64,000 nucleotides of DNA from contig NZ_KK211335.1 in assembly GCF_000621745.1 (NCBI RefSeq), positions 76,490 through 140,489 of the forward strand. The letters run 5' to 3'. Both the position numbers and the translations under genes were made by a program. The notes under the pieces were generated by a model. The model did not search any database. It saw only the letters and a list, made by a program, of their open reading frames with translations, and was not told the origin of the DNA. Below, one piece after another: positions 8,526 to 15,972 of this stretch (positions are counted from its first letter, which is position 1; each line of letters begins with the position of its first letter). This stretch comes from Clostridium beijerinckii HUN142 (GTDB lineage Bacteria; Bacillota; Clostridia; Clostridiales; Clostridiaceae).

Positions 8526-10294
8526 ATAATTTGGATATTATAAATAGCATAGGTAAAAAATGTAGTTCTTCAATGGCAATTATATATAGTGAAGATAACA
8601 GTCCTAAATGGTTAAAGGATATTATTAAATCAAAAAAAATGAATATAGTTTGTGTTAACAATAAATCTATGTTAGATCATATCATGGTCACATTTGGAGA
8701 AACAAATATATCTATAGTGATAATAGATATAGGTCCTATTTCTGGAGAGGCAGCATTAAAATTAGTAGATGAAAAGGTAAAAGAGATAAGGACTATCTCA
8801 TCAAGCTGCGGAGTTTTGATTATATGTAACAACGATAATCAAATTAACAAAAATATACTTCCAGAGTATACATGGGTAGTCACGCACGAAATGAATCTAG
8901 ATTATTTTGGAAAGATCATTGATAGTATTCTTCTAGTAAAAGAAGATAAATATGAAAGTTCAAGAAAGTGGACAATTAGTTCAAGTATGAATATTAAGAG
9001 AATAAGGAAATCAAAGCCATTATTTAAAGCAACATGTCCCAATTTTAATATTAAACATCCATCTATTTTAGTACCTATTTCTATGGCTTCAAAAGAACTA
9101 AATACACCAGTTTTCTTTGAAATTTCACCTCAAGAAGCATTAGTCTATTATGATCCAATGGGGGACAATTGCATAGAAAGAGTAAAAAATGTATTAAAAC
9201 AATTAAGGGAAGATGTAGATTTTGTAAAAGAAGCCCTTGGAGCTCAAATATATCTTCACCTTGATCATTGTGATGATGCCGATCTTATAATTTACGCAAT
9301 AAATATTGGATTCGATTCTGTTATGGCAGATGGTTCAAAACAGAATCTAGCATCAAATATACAATTCGTAAAAAACGCAGTAAATTATGCTAAAAAGTTT
9401 AATGTACTTGTTGAGGGGGAAGTTTCAGCTATAGATACTTTTGGAAGACAAAAATCCTATAAAACGAGGCTAGAAGATTTAAAAGAATTTTCAAGTTTAA
9501 CAGGAGCAGATTATATAGGTGTAAATATAGGACAAGTTCATGGAAGTGATTATGGCTTTGATAGATCAAGAAATTCCTATAGAAAAATACTAGGAATCAA
9601 AGATAATCATGGTAGCTTTGATGTAAAAAGTTTGTATTTAGCTTGTTATGAAATTGAAAAAGAAATGGCGAATTCTTTGTTAGAAGAGATGCCTGACAAT
9701 ATAATACGTTTTATAAAAAGGAAAATTTCATCAAAGGGCAATTTTTACTCAATAGATGATATATTAAAGGATTTTGGGGAAATGTCACTTTACAACGAAT
9801 ATCTATTATCTAAGGTAATATCAGAATTTCATATAAAAAGTTCAATAGTTTCTAATGAAATAATTGATAAATATGAGGAAGTTCTAGGCATTAGTTGTAA
9901 AGCTCATGCTAAGGATGATTCTAAAAGACTTTTAGATATTGAATTACTAAGTGATTTAAATAAAAATGTAGTCTCAAAATCATCGAAATTAGTGTTACAT
10001 GGTGGAAGTTCAATTTGCGACGAGGATTTAAGTATAATTAAGGAATTTAATATAGCAAGAATTAACTTTGGGAGCGAAGTATTTAATTTATACCTTAAAG
10101 CTCTACTTGATAAGAGTGGATATATTGATAAAGAAATAAATTACTCTAATACGCTGTTTATAAACAATTATCTTTATAAATATGCGAGTGATTGGAGAGA
10201 TTGGGTAGTAAATCCACCTAGTTTTCTCAATGGATTTAAAGACCAAATAATAAATAGATATTTTAAACCATTAAATAATGAAAATAATTTATAA
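8522..10294 (+). CDS. Class II fructose-bisphosphate aldolase-like protein with N-terminal extension and insertion
   Basis: 590 residues, about twice the size of a normal class II aldolase. Residues ~1-150 form an alpha/beta domain resembling a receiver or Rossmann module (SIVIIDIGPISG, 64-75) with no clear phosphorylation triad. Residues ~170-350 and ~485-560 form the aldolase barrel: HLDHCDD (246-252) supplies the catalytic Asp248 and metal ligand His249, NIGQVHGSDYG (335-345) gives His340, and KLVLHGGSS (489-497) gives His493. Between them lies a ~110-residue helical insertion. Catalytic residues look intact, so an aldol reaction is likely. Substrate is unknown, and glycolysis is unlikely given the context. 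Confidence 0.7.
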   Translation: MNNLDIINSIGKKCSSSMAIIYSEDNSPKWLKDIIKSKKMNIVCVNNKSMLDHIMVTFGETNISIVIIDIGPISGEAALKLVDEKVKEIRTISSSCGVLIICNNDNQINKNILPEYTWVVTHEMNLDYFGKIIDSILLVKEDKYESSRKWTISSSMNIKRIRKSKPLFKATCPNFNIKHPSILVPISMASKELNTPVFFEISPQEALVYYDPMGDNCIERVKNVLKQLREDVDFVKEALGAQIYLHLDHCDDADLIIYAINIGFDSVMADGSKQNLASNIQFVKNAVNYAKKFNVLVEGEVSAIDTFGRQKSYKTRLEDLKEFSSLTGADYIGVNIGQVHGSDYGFDRSRNSYRKILGIKDNHGSFDVKSLYLACYEIEKEMANSLLEEMPDNIIRFIKRKISSKGNFYSIDDILKDFGEMSLYNEYLLSKVISEFHIKSSIVSNEIIDKYEEVLGISCKAHAKDDSKRLLDIELLSDLNKNVVSKSSKLVLHGGSSICDEDLSIIKEFNIARINFGSEVFNLYLKALLDKSGYIDKEINYSNTLFINNYLYKYASDWRDWVVNPPSFLNGFKDQIINRYFKPLNNENNL

Positions 10295-10328
10295 AATTAT
10301 TAAATAAAACGAAATGGAGTGATTTTTT

Positions 10329-10904
10329 ATGAAAAAAAAGACTATGGGAGCTAAGCCATTTTTATTACCAATGACTACAGTATTAGCAGGAGCGAGCAGG
10401 GAAGGAAAAGCTAATTATATGCCAGTATCTTTCTGTGGTATTATTCAACAATCACCAGCATTAATAGTAATATCAGTTGGTCCTACGCACTATACGAATA
10501 AAGCAATAAAGGATAGCCAAGGGTTTAGTGTTAATATACCATCAGCAGATATGGTTGAGATAACTGATTACTGTGGATTAATAAGTGGAGTAAATAATGA
10601 TAAATCAGTACTTTTTGATAACTTTTATGGAAAATTAGAAAATATACCAATGATAAAAGAATGCCGTCTAAATCTTGAATGTAAACTTGTAAATTCAATA
10701 GATTTAGGGGGAACACATGAATTGTTTATAGGCGAGATTCTAGAAAGTTATATAGATGAAGATTGCATTACAAATAATTTACCAGATATAAAGAAAATAG
10801 ATCCAATAACATATTCGGTTGGAAGTAATGAATATTGGAGAGTTGGAGAATATATAGGAAAAGCTTGGGGAGTAGGCAAGAACTACGAAGCAATAAAAAA
10901 ATAA
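10329..10904 (+). CDS. Flavin reductase / flavoredoxin family protein
   Basis: 191 residues of the FMN-binding split-barrel family. The N-terminal KPFLLPMTTVLAGA, then ANYMPVSFCGIIQQSPALIVISVGPTHYTNKAIKDSQGFSVN, match flavin-binding strands, and the GTHELFIGEI strand is near residue 131. Such proteins transfer electrons from NAD(P)H or reduced carriers to free or bound FMN. It lies 34 bp after the aldolase-like gene with a GGAG site, so it is likely the last gene of the cluster, before a bidirectional terminator. It could supply reduced flavin or a redox step to the pathway. Confidence 0.8.
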   Translation: MKKKTMGAKPFLLPMTTVLAGASREGKANYMPVSFCGIIQQSPALIVISVGPTHYTNKAIKDSQGFSVNIPSADMVEITDYCGLISGVNNDKSVLFDNFYGKLENIPMIKECRLNLECKLVNSIDLGGTHELFIGEILESYIDEDCITNNLPDIKKIDPITYSVGSNEYWRVGEYIGKAWGVGKNYEAIKK

Positions 10905-10967
10905 AATTTAAACTTATATTAATTTGCAAATATTATATCTGTAATAAGGTATAAATTATAATATATT

Positions 10968-11013
10968 AGGAAATCTGTTGAAAAACATAACAGATTTCCT
11001 GTTATGTTTTTTA
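10968..11013. terminator. Bidirectional terminator with two mutually exclusive hairpins
   Basis: Hairpin A pairs 10968-10979 (AGGAAATCTGTT) with 10989-11000. Hairpin B pairs 10981-10993 (AAAAACATAACAG) with 10999-11011 and runs into T residues. The two cannot form together. Lying between convergent genes, hairpin B can terminate both transcripts. Confidence 0.75.
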
Positions 11014-11027
11014 ACGATTATTAATCA

Positions 11028-11330
11028 CTAGAACATGTCGTCACCGCTTTTATAGTTGAAACCAGGATGACTATCAAATCTAACTGCCCCTACGACTGCC
11101 TTGCCTTTTACTGCTTTATTTACTATTGCAGTACCTTCTATTCCAAATGCAGCGCAAAGTTCTATTGCAGTAATACCTTCCTCAGCTAACTCAATTGCGA
11201 CTTGCTCAGCTTCTTGATAATTATCAACTCCTACTACTGTTAGTGCCACATTCGGAGTATCTACTACTGTTTTGTGCTTACTGTGATTAGCTTCTGGAGC
11301 TATAAACATAAATGCTGCTTTAAGTTTCAT
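11028..11330 (-). CDS. DUF6506 family protein
   Basis: A compact soluble protein of 100 residues: FMFIAPEANHSKHKTVVDTP at the N-terminus, an alternating strand-helix-strand middle (ALTVVGVDNYQEAEQVAIEL) and a C-terminal AVVGAVRFDSHPG. It matches the small conserved DUF6506 family as I know it, found in Firmicutes and without an assigned function. The gene is monocistronic and convergent with the flavin reductase. GAATGAA-type purines upstream on the minus strand give a modest ribosome site. Confidence 0.7.
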   Translation of the reverse strand: MKLKAAFMFIAPEANHSKHKTVVDTPNVALTVVGVDNYQEAEQVAIELAEEGITAIELCAAFGIEGTAIVNKAVKGKAVVGAVRFDSHPGFNYKSGDDMF

Positions 11331-11875
11331 ATTTATTCATTCCCTTCAATATAATTCCGACTAAATTAAAAAACAACAAGTAAAATTGCTTGTCTATCTT
11401 TTATCTATGTTTTTACGTATTTTTATAATATATTAACATAATATTACTTATATAAATATTTATAATTAATATGTTATTTTGTACCATTAAAAACAATAAA
11501 AGTTTAACACAAAGAACTTTTTTATTCAATAATAAAATTATAGACAATTTCTAAATACCTGAGATTTTCAGTTGATAAATTTTAGCTCTGTAGCAATTCA
11601 ATCCATTCAGCTGAGTCATATTTTGAGCAGAAAAGGAAGTCATTTTAGAATGGTAGTCTTTGTGTAGAACCTTTATTATAAGTAATGCTTATTATGTAAA
11701 AGTATTTTGTAAAATGAAAATGTATACAAAGTTTTTAGATTAATTGTATCCAATGGTAAAAATACAGCATAATTACATATTTAATTTATTAATTAAGTTT
11801 ATTATTTATGTTATAATAAATTTGAAACAAGTATTCTACAGATTATTTTTTGTAGAAAGGAGTAATAAAAGCAAA
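11331..11875. other. Intergenic stretch, AT-rich
   Basis: Holds the promoter region of the DUF6506 gene (left) and a TATAAT-like box near 11812. A hairpin (TTCTACA 11834-11840 with TGTAGAA 11851-11857) lies directly before the ribosome site of the micro-ORF at 11876. Nothing else is supported. Confidence 0.4.
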
Positions 11876-11929
11876 ATGTTTAACGTTAACAATGGGACTA
11901 TGAAGTCATATTTAGATAAGAATAGTTAA
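11876..11929 (+). CDS. Possible 17-residue micropeptide
   Basis: ATG 11876 starts MFNVNNGTMKSYLDKNS with stop at 11927-11929. AGAAAGGAG at 11855-11863 lies 12 bp upstream, and a TATAAT-like box precedes it. The same frame extends upstream to 11744 but that part has no ribosome site and reads like non-coding AT-rich DNA. Only the signal arrangement supports this; there is no known homologue. Confidence 0.25.
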   Translation: MFNVNNGTMKSYLDKNS

Positions 11930-12047
11930 TCGGTACAGAATTAAATTTCTTTGTTTGAATAAAAAAATTTAAAACTCTTAAAATAAGAAAAATCTTTATA
12001 AATAGAGTATTAAAATTTACATTAAAATATAAAAAAGGAGAACGAAT

Positions 12048-12566
12048 ATGAAACAAGATAAAAATTATCTATCAGCAATTTTAATTGTAGCGGCTACTGG
12101 TTTTAGCTTATTTATTATTATGCAGAATTTTTTAACTAAAACAAATGAGAGAGGAGTTAGTGCTGGATTGCCATTAATGATTCCAACGTTAGCATTAATT
12201 ATTCCTTTAGCGATAATAATTATAACAATGATTTCAAGGGAAGTTAGATATAAGAAAGCTCTGGCTAATGGAGTTAAAAGTGTGGGACTTATTAGAAAGG
12301 TAACAGAAACAGGGAAGAAGTATTCAAGAAAATTGGAAGAAGTTAAATTAGAACTTGATGTTTTAGAGCAGAATGGAAATAAGTTTTTAGGGGAAGTAAC
12401 AACAGGCATTCGTTATGCAGAATTAGAGTTCTTAAAAGAAGGGGAGCCAGTTCCTGTTATTTATAAATTAGATAATAAGCAAGAAATATCAATAGATAGG
12501 AAACCCAATGTAAACGAGCTTAAGGATAGAATAAGCAATTATAAAACACAAAATAATATTAAGTAA
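12048..12566 (+). CDS. Hypothetical membrane protein with two N-terminal transmembrane segments
   Basis: 172 residues. Membrane segments lie at about 9-28 (YLSAILIVAATGFSLFIIMQ) and 42-64 (PLMIPTLALIIPLAIIIITM). A ~105-residue soluble domain follows, predicted beta-rich (SVGLIRKVTETGKKYSRKLE, then LELDVLEQNGNKFLGEVTTG), and ends with PVPVIYKLDNKQEISID. This small-barrel pattern resembles DUF3592-like domains tethered to the membrane. AAAAAGGAG at 12031-12039 gives a good start. It stands alone, with no family confidently assigned. Confidence 0.6.
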   Translation: MKQDKNYLSAILIVAATGFSLFIIMQNFLTKTNERGVSAGLPLMIPTLALIIPLAIIIITMISREVRYKKALANGVKSVGLIRKVTETGKKYSRKLEEVKLELDVLEQNGNKFLGEVTTGIRYAELEFLKEGEPVPVIYKLDNKQEISIDRKPNVNELKDRISNYKTQNNIK

Positions 12567-12648
12567 TTAAAAGTAAATTTAGGTATATATAATATAATTT
12601 TTAGCAAATACTAGCTTTATATAAACAAACACACAATAAATATAGAGA

Positions 12649-12686
12649 GGGGAGAAAAAGAACCAGCGTGTATATGCTGGTTTTTT
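12649..12686 (+). promoter_or_regulatory. Hairpin placed between ribosome site and start codon of splB
   Basis: GGGGAG (12649-12654) is followed by an 11-bp stem (AAAGAACCAGC 12657-12667 with GCTGGTTTTTT 12676-12686, one G-U pair), then GAAAAAAT and the splB ATG at 12695. The stem plus T-run has the form of an intrinsic terminator. If folded, it brings the ribosome site to about 10 nt from the ATG; unfolded, the spacing is 40 nt. Confidence 0.6.
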
Positions 12687-12694
12687 GAAAAAAT

Positions 12695-13717
12695 ATGTTT
12701 ATACCTAAAAGAGTTATATTTGAAAAAGATTCATTAGATTATGAGGCAGCTAAAAATATTTTAAACAAGTTTAAAGATAAAGAGGATGTTGAAATTATCA
12801 ATATTACTTCAAATAAATTGAAACAGCATATTCCTGGAGAAGATTTTTATGCTCAGTATAGGGAAGGAAAAAAGACTTTAGTGGTTGGAACAAAGAAGAG
12901 TCTGAAATTTCAATCCTGTAAGCCTTCGGCCCATTATCAGTTACCATTAATATCAGGGTGTATGGGGCAATGTGAATATTGTTATTTAAACACAAAACTT
13001 GGAGATAAACCTTTTGTGAAGGTACATGTAAATATTGATGAAATTTTAAGTCAGGCTCAGAAGTATATAGATGAAAGGTTGCCTGAAATAACCATATTTG
13101 AAGGTGCAGCTACATCAGATCCAATACCAGTGGAACCTTATACTCATTCACTTGAAAAGGCTATCGTATTTTTTGGTAAGCATGAGAATGCTAGATTTAG
13201 ATTCGTGACAAAGTATAACGATATAGATTCACTATTGGATTTAGAGCATAATGGTCATACTGAAATGAGATTTAGCATTAATACATCATCAGTTATTAAT
13301 AAGTATGAGCATGCAACAGCTTCTCGTGACTTAAGGATAGAAGCTAGTATAAAGGCGGCTAAAGCAGGATATCCAATTGGCTTTTTAGTTGCACCTGTGT
13401 TCATTTATCCAAATTGGAAAGAAGAATATCATGATTTATTGCTAAGTTTAAGTAAAAATCTGCCAAGGGATTTAAAAACTCCAGTGACCTTTGAAATAAT
13501 ATCTCATCGTTATACATCAACAGCGAAAAATATAATACTTCAGGTTTTTCCAGAAAGTGAATTACCAATGAGTGATGAAGAGCGTAAATTCAAATATGGT
13601 CAATTTGGATATGGAAAGTACGTTTATCCAAAAGAAAATATAGATGAAATGAAACAATTCTTTATAAAAGAAATAGAGGACTTGTTCGAAAATAAAGAAA
13701 TTAAGTATGTTATATAA
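12695..13717 (+). CDS. splB: Spore photoproduct lyase family radical SAM protein
   Basis: 340 residues. The start MFIPKRVIFEKDSLDYE is typical of clostridial spore photoproduct lyases, which repair the spore DNA lesion 5-thyminyl-5,6-dihydrothymine using S-adenosylmethionine. The [4Fe-4S] motif CMGQCEYC has Cys89, 93 and 96. The core FRFVTKYNDIDSLLDLEHNG and the late HRYTSTAKN segment also match. At the position equivalent to the B. subtilis H-donor Cys141 (two residues earlier here) this protein has Ala139, in FEGAATSDP. The start codon has no adjacent ribosome site; a hairpin separates it from GGGGAG. A terminator follows at 13776. Confidence 0.85.
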   Translation: MFIPKRVIFEKDSLDYEAAKNILNKFKDKEDVEIINITSNKLKQHIPGEDFYAQYREGKKTLVVGTKKSLKFQSCKPSAHYQLPLISGCMGQCEYCYLNTKLGDKPFVKVHVNIDEILSQAQKYIDERLPEITIFEGAATSDPIPVEPYTHSLEKAIVFFGKHENARFRFVTKYNDIDSLLDLEHNGHTEMRFSINTSSVINKYEHATASRDLRIEASIKAAKAGYPIGFLVAPVFIYPNWKEEYHDLLLSLSKNLPRDLKTPVTFEIISHRYTSTAKNIILQVFPESELPMSDEERKFKYGQFGYGKYVYPKENIDEMKQFFIKEIEDLFENKEIKYVI

Positions 13718-13775
13718 ATAACTATAAAAATTAGAATTTTATTGAACTTTAATTTCATTACAGTATATTACGTCT

Positions 13776-13806
13776 AAAAAGGAGCATATGAAAGGTGCTC
13801 CTTTGT
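13776..13806 (+). terminator. Terminator of splB
   Basis: AAAGGAGCA (13778-13786) pairs with TGCTCCTTT (13796-13804). It is a compact GC-containing stem 60 bp after the splB stop, with only a short T-run. Confidence 0.7.
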
Positions 13807-13908
13807 ATCTTGTAAATACTTTATTTATAGGATAAAAGTATATTATTCAAAGGAAAGCATTGGCAAGAGCAAAGTTTATGTAATAATATATTAATAGAGG
13901 TGATGAGA

Positions 13909-14229
13909 ATGAAGATAGGAATATTTAATGGAACTGTTGCTACAACAAATGGAGTATATAAAATAAGTGACATAGACATAAAGGAGGCAAAAGAACTTCT
14001 AATTGAAAATGGATTTATATCTGCAATAGGCCATGAGGCAACGGCAGAAGCAGTATCTGATACATTTAATATGGATATTAAAATGAACCGTATAAATTTT
14101 AAGCAGGAAGTAGGGCAAAAAGCCATAGTTTTTAAATTAAATGAAAGGCCAGAGGAAGGAAGAATACTTTCAAGAAAAGAGATAGAAGCGATAGGTTATT
14201 CATTTAAGTTAATGGAGAGATTAGAATAA
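13909..14229 (+). CDS. DUF1874 (STIV B116-like) protein, candidate cA4 ring nuclease of the AcrIII-1/Crn2 family
   Basis: 106 residues matching the DUF1874 fold: KIGIFNGTVATTNGVYKI, then ELLIENGFISAIGHEATAEAVSDTF, then NFKQEVGQKAIVFKLNERPEEGRILS. The family includes archaeal virus STIV B116 and SIRV1 gp29 (AcrIII-1), which degrade cyclic tetra-adenylate to block type III CRISPR immunity, and bacterial Crn2. The catalytic residues known from gp29, His47 and Glu88, correspond to His42 and Glu83 here, with the same 41-residue spacing. ATG 13909 is chosen because AGAGGTG lies 6 bp upstream. No type III CRISPR genes are in the window, so its role here (anti-CRISPR relic, ring nuclease or other) is open. 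Confidence 0.75.
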   Translation: MKIGIFNGTVATTNGVYKISDIDIKEAKELLIENGFISAIGHEATAEAVSDTFNMDIKMNRINFKQEVGQKAIVFKLNERPEEGRILSRKEIEAIGYSFKLMERLE

Positions 14230-14329
14230 AACAATTCTATAGAGTATTTATAAAGCAGTAGTGAGTGATTCCCTACTGCTATTGGTTATGGCAGTGAGGT
14301 TTAAATAATAGTTTCATATTGAGTTAGCT

Positions 14330-14376
14330 AAATAATAGGTTGTCTAAGAATAATTCATAGACAACTTATTATTTTC
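14330..14376. terminator. Bidirectional terminator between DUF1874 gene and melA
   Basis: AATAATAGGTTGTCTA (14331-14346) pairs with TAGACAACTTATTATT (14358-14373), with T-rich flanks. A second stem just upstream (GCAGTAG 14255-14261 with CTACTGC 14273-14279) lacks a T-run. Confidence 0.7.
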
Positions 14377-14412
14377 TTGTTAGTATACTCAAATTATATG
14401 AATATGCTAATC

Positions 14413-15735
14413 TTATTTAAAGTCTTTCATATAATCTCCGTGAGCTTGGATCATTTCATCACACATTTTTATAATATCATCAATGGATAGTTCAGCAGCT
14501 GTATGTGGATCCATCATGGCAGCTTGATAGATTTTACGTCTATCTTTTGTAACTGCTGCTTCAATTGTCAATAGCTGAGCATTTATATTACTCATATTCA
14601 TAGCAGCAAGTTGAGTTGGAAGTTTTCCTACATGAGTTGGATGAATTCCCATAGCGTCAACCATACAAGGAACTTCTACACAGGCATCAGTTGGTAAATT
14701 ATCAATGAGCCCGGTGTTTATTACATTACCACCAATTTTATAAGGAGTATTAGTCACAATTGCCTCCATAATATAAGATGCATATTCTTTTGAGCGTTCA
14801 TGTGTAACTTTACCGTCAAGTAATATTTCATTTTTCTCTTTTTGCCAACCCTCAATTTGTTCAATACATCTTCTTGGATATTCATCTAGGGGTATATTAA
14901 ATTTATCAATTAGTTCTGGATATTTTGATTTAATGAAAAAAGGATTATATTCTGCATTATGTTCGCTTGACTCAGTGCAGTAGTATCCAAGGTGTTTGAT
15001 GTATTCATAACGAACCATGTCTTTATGTTTTTCTTCACCAGAATTTTTTAGCTCAGCTCTTTTTCTAATCTCAGGATATAAATCATTGCCTGCTTTATCA
15101 TATATTTCTAATAACCAACCCATATGATTAATACCAGCAATTAGCTCTTTTCTACCTTCTAGTTTATCTTCCATGCCTAAATCTTTTAACAAATTTTCTG
15201 AACATACTTGTACACTATGACAAAGTCCAATTGTTTTCACTTTAGTGAAACGTTGCATAAAACCTGTAAGCATAGCCATTGGATTAGTATAGTTTAAGAA
15301 ATATGCATCAGGGCATACTTCTTCAATATCTTTTGCGAAGTCAGCCATTACGGGAATTGTCCTTAGAGCTCTCATAATTCCACCGATTCCCATTGTATCT
15401 GCAATAGTTTGTTTTAAGCCATATTTTTTAGGAATTTCAAAATCTGTGATTGTGCAAGGATCATATCCTCCAACCTGAATAGCATTAACCACAAAAGTTG
15501 CATCTTTGAGTGCTAGCTTTCTATTTTCAACGCCTAAAAAACATTTTATATTAGCCCTGCCATTATTTATATTTTTGTTGATTGCATTTAGGATTATTTC
15601 ACTTTCCTTTAATCTTTCCTCATCAATATCATAAAGTGCAATTTCACTATCTCGTAGTGCTTTTGTGCACATACAATCACCTAACACATTTCTTGCAAAT
15701 ACAGTACTTCCAGCTCCCATAAATGTAATTTTCAT
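14413..15735 (-). CDS. melA: Alpha-galactosidase, GH4 family
   Basis: A 440-residue GH4 enzyme close to E. coli MelA over its full length. It has the N-terminal NAD+ site ITFMGAGSTVF (3-13), NYTNPMAML and GLCHSVQ (the Cys is a Mn ligand), AGINHMGW (His Mn ligand), the segment ESSEHNAEYNPFF and the C-terminal AAMMDPHTAAELS. GH4 enzymes use NAD+ and Mn2+ in a redox-elimination mechanism in the cytoplasm, releasing galactose from melibiose-type sugars. Specificity could also include other alpha-glycosides. AGGAGG precedes the ATG. The gene is divergent from an AraC regulator, its likely activator. No sugar transporter is adjacent. Confidence 0.88.
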   Translation of the reverse strand: MKITFMGAGSTVFARNVLGDCMCTKALRDSEIALYDIDEERLKESEIILNAINKNINNGRANIKCFLGVENRKLALKDATFVVNAIQVGGYDPCTITDFEIPKKYGLKQTIADTMGIGGIMRALRTIPVMADFAKDIEEVCPDAYFLNYTNPMAMLTGFMQRFTKVKTIGLCHSVQVCSENLLKDLGMEDKLEGRKELIAGINHMGWLLEIYDKAGNDLYPEIRKRAELKNSGEEKHKDMVRYEYIKHLGYYCTESSEHNAEYNPFFIKSKYPELIDKFNIPLDEYPRRCIEQIEGWQKEKNEILLDGKVTHERSKEYASYIMEAIVTNTPYKIGGNVINTGLIDNLPTDACVEVPCMVDAMGIHPTHVGKLPTQLAAMNMSNINAQLLTIEAAVTKDRRKIYQAAMMDPHTAAELSIDDIIKMCDEMIQAHGDYMKDFK

Positions 15736-15876
15736 ATAATCATCCTCCTTGAGTAATTTTGATTTTATTATAGATAAATTATATAATTGTAAATGTATAC
15801 TTTCTATGTTCTATGTTTCTAAAAATTGTGCTTATGTTGAATGTTTTTATATTTGCATTAATAAAAATTAGAAGCA

Positions 15877-15916
15877 GATTTATGATTTCGGTAAGTTTCC
15901 ACATAAATTTAGTTTT
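15877..15916 (+). repeat. Short dispersed repeat, copy 1
   Basis: Contains TTTATGATTTCGGTAAGTTT and the following bases. A close relative (TTTATGATTTCAGTAAGTCT) is at 27887-27925. It lies in the melA-araC intergenic region, so it could be a regulatory site or an inert repeat. Confidence 0.35.
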
Positions 15917-15972
15917 AAAGTTGGAGAGTTATATTCATAAAGTGTGTAAGTATAATAGGGGAGGATTAATTA

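Noticed and set aside
11744..11875. Upstream extension of the 17-codon micro-ORF
   Set aside because: No ribosome site at 11744 and the composition is that of random AT-rich DNA; only the last 17 codons have start signals.
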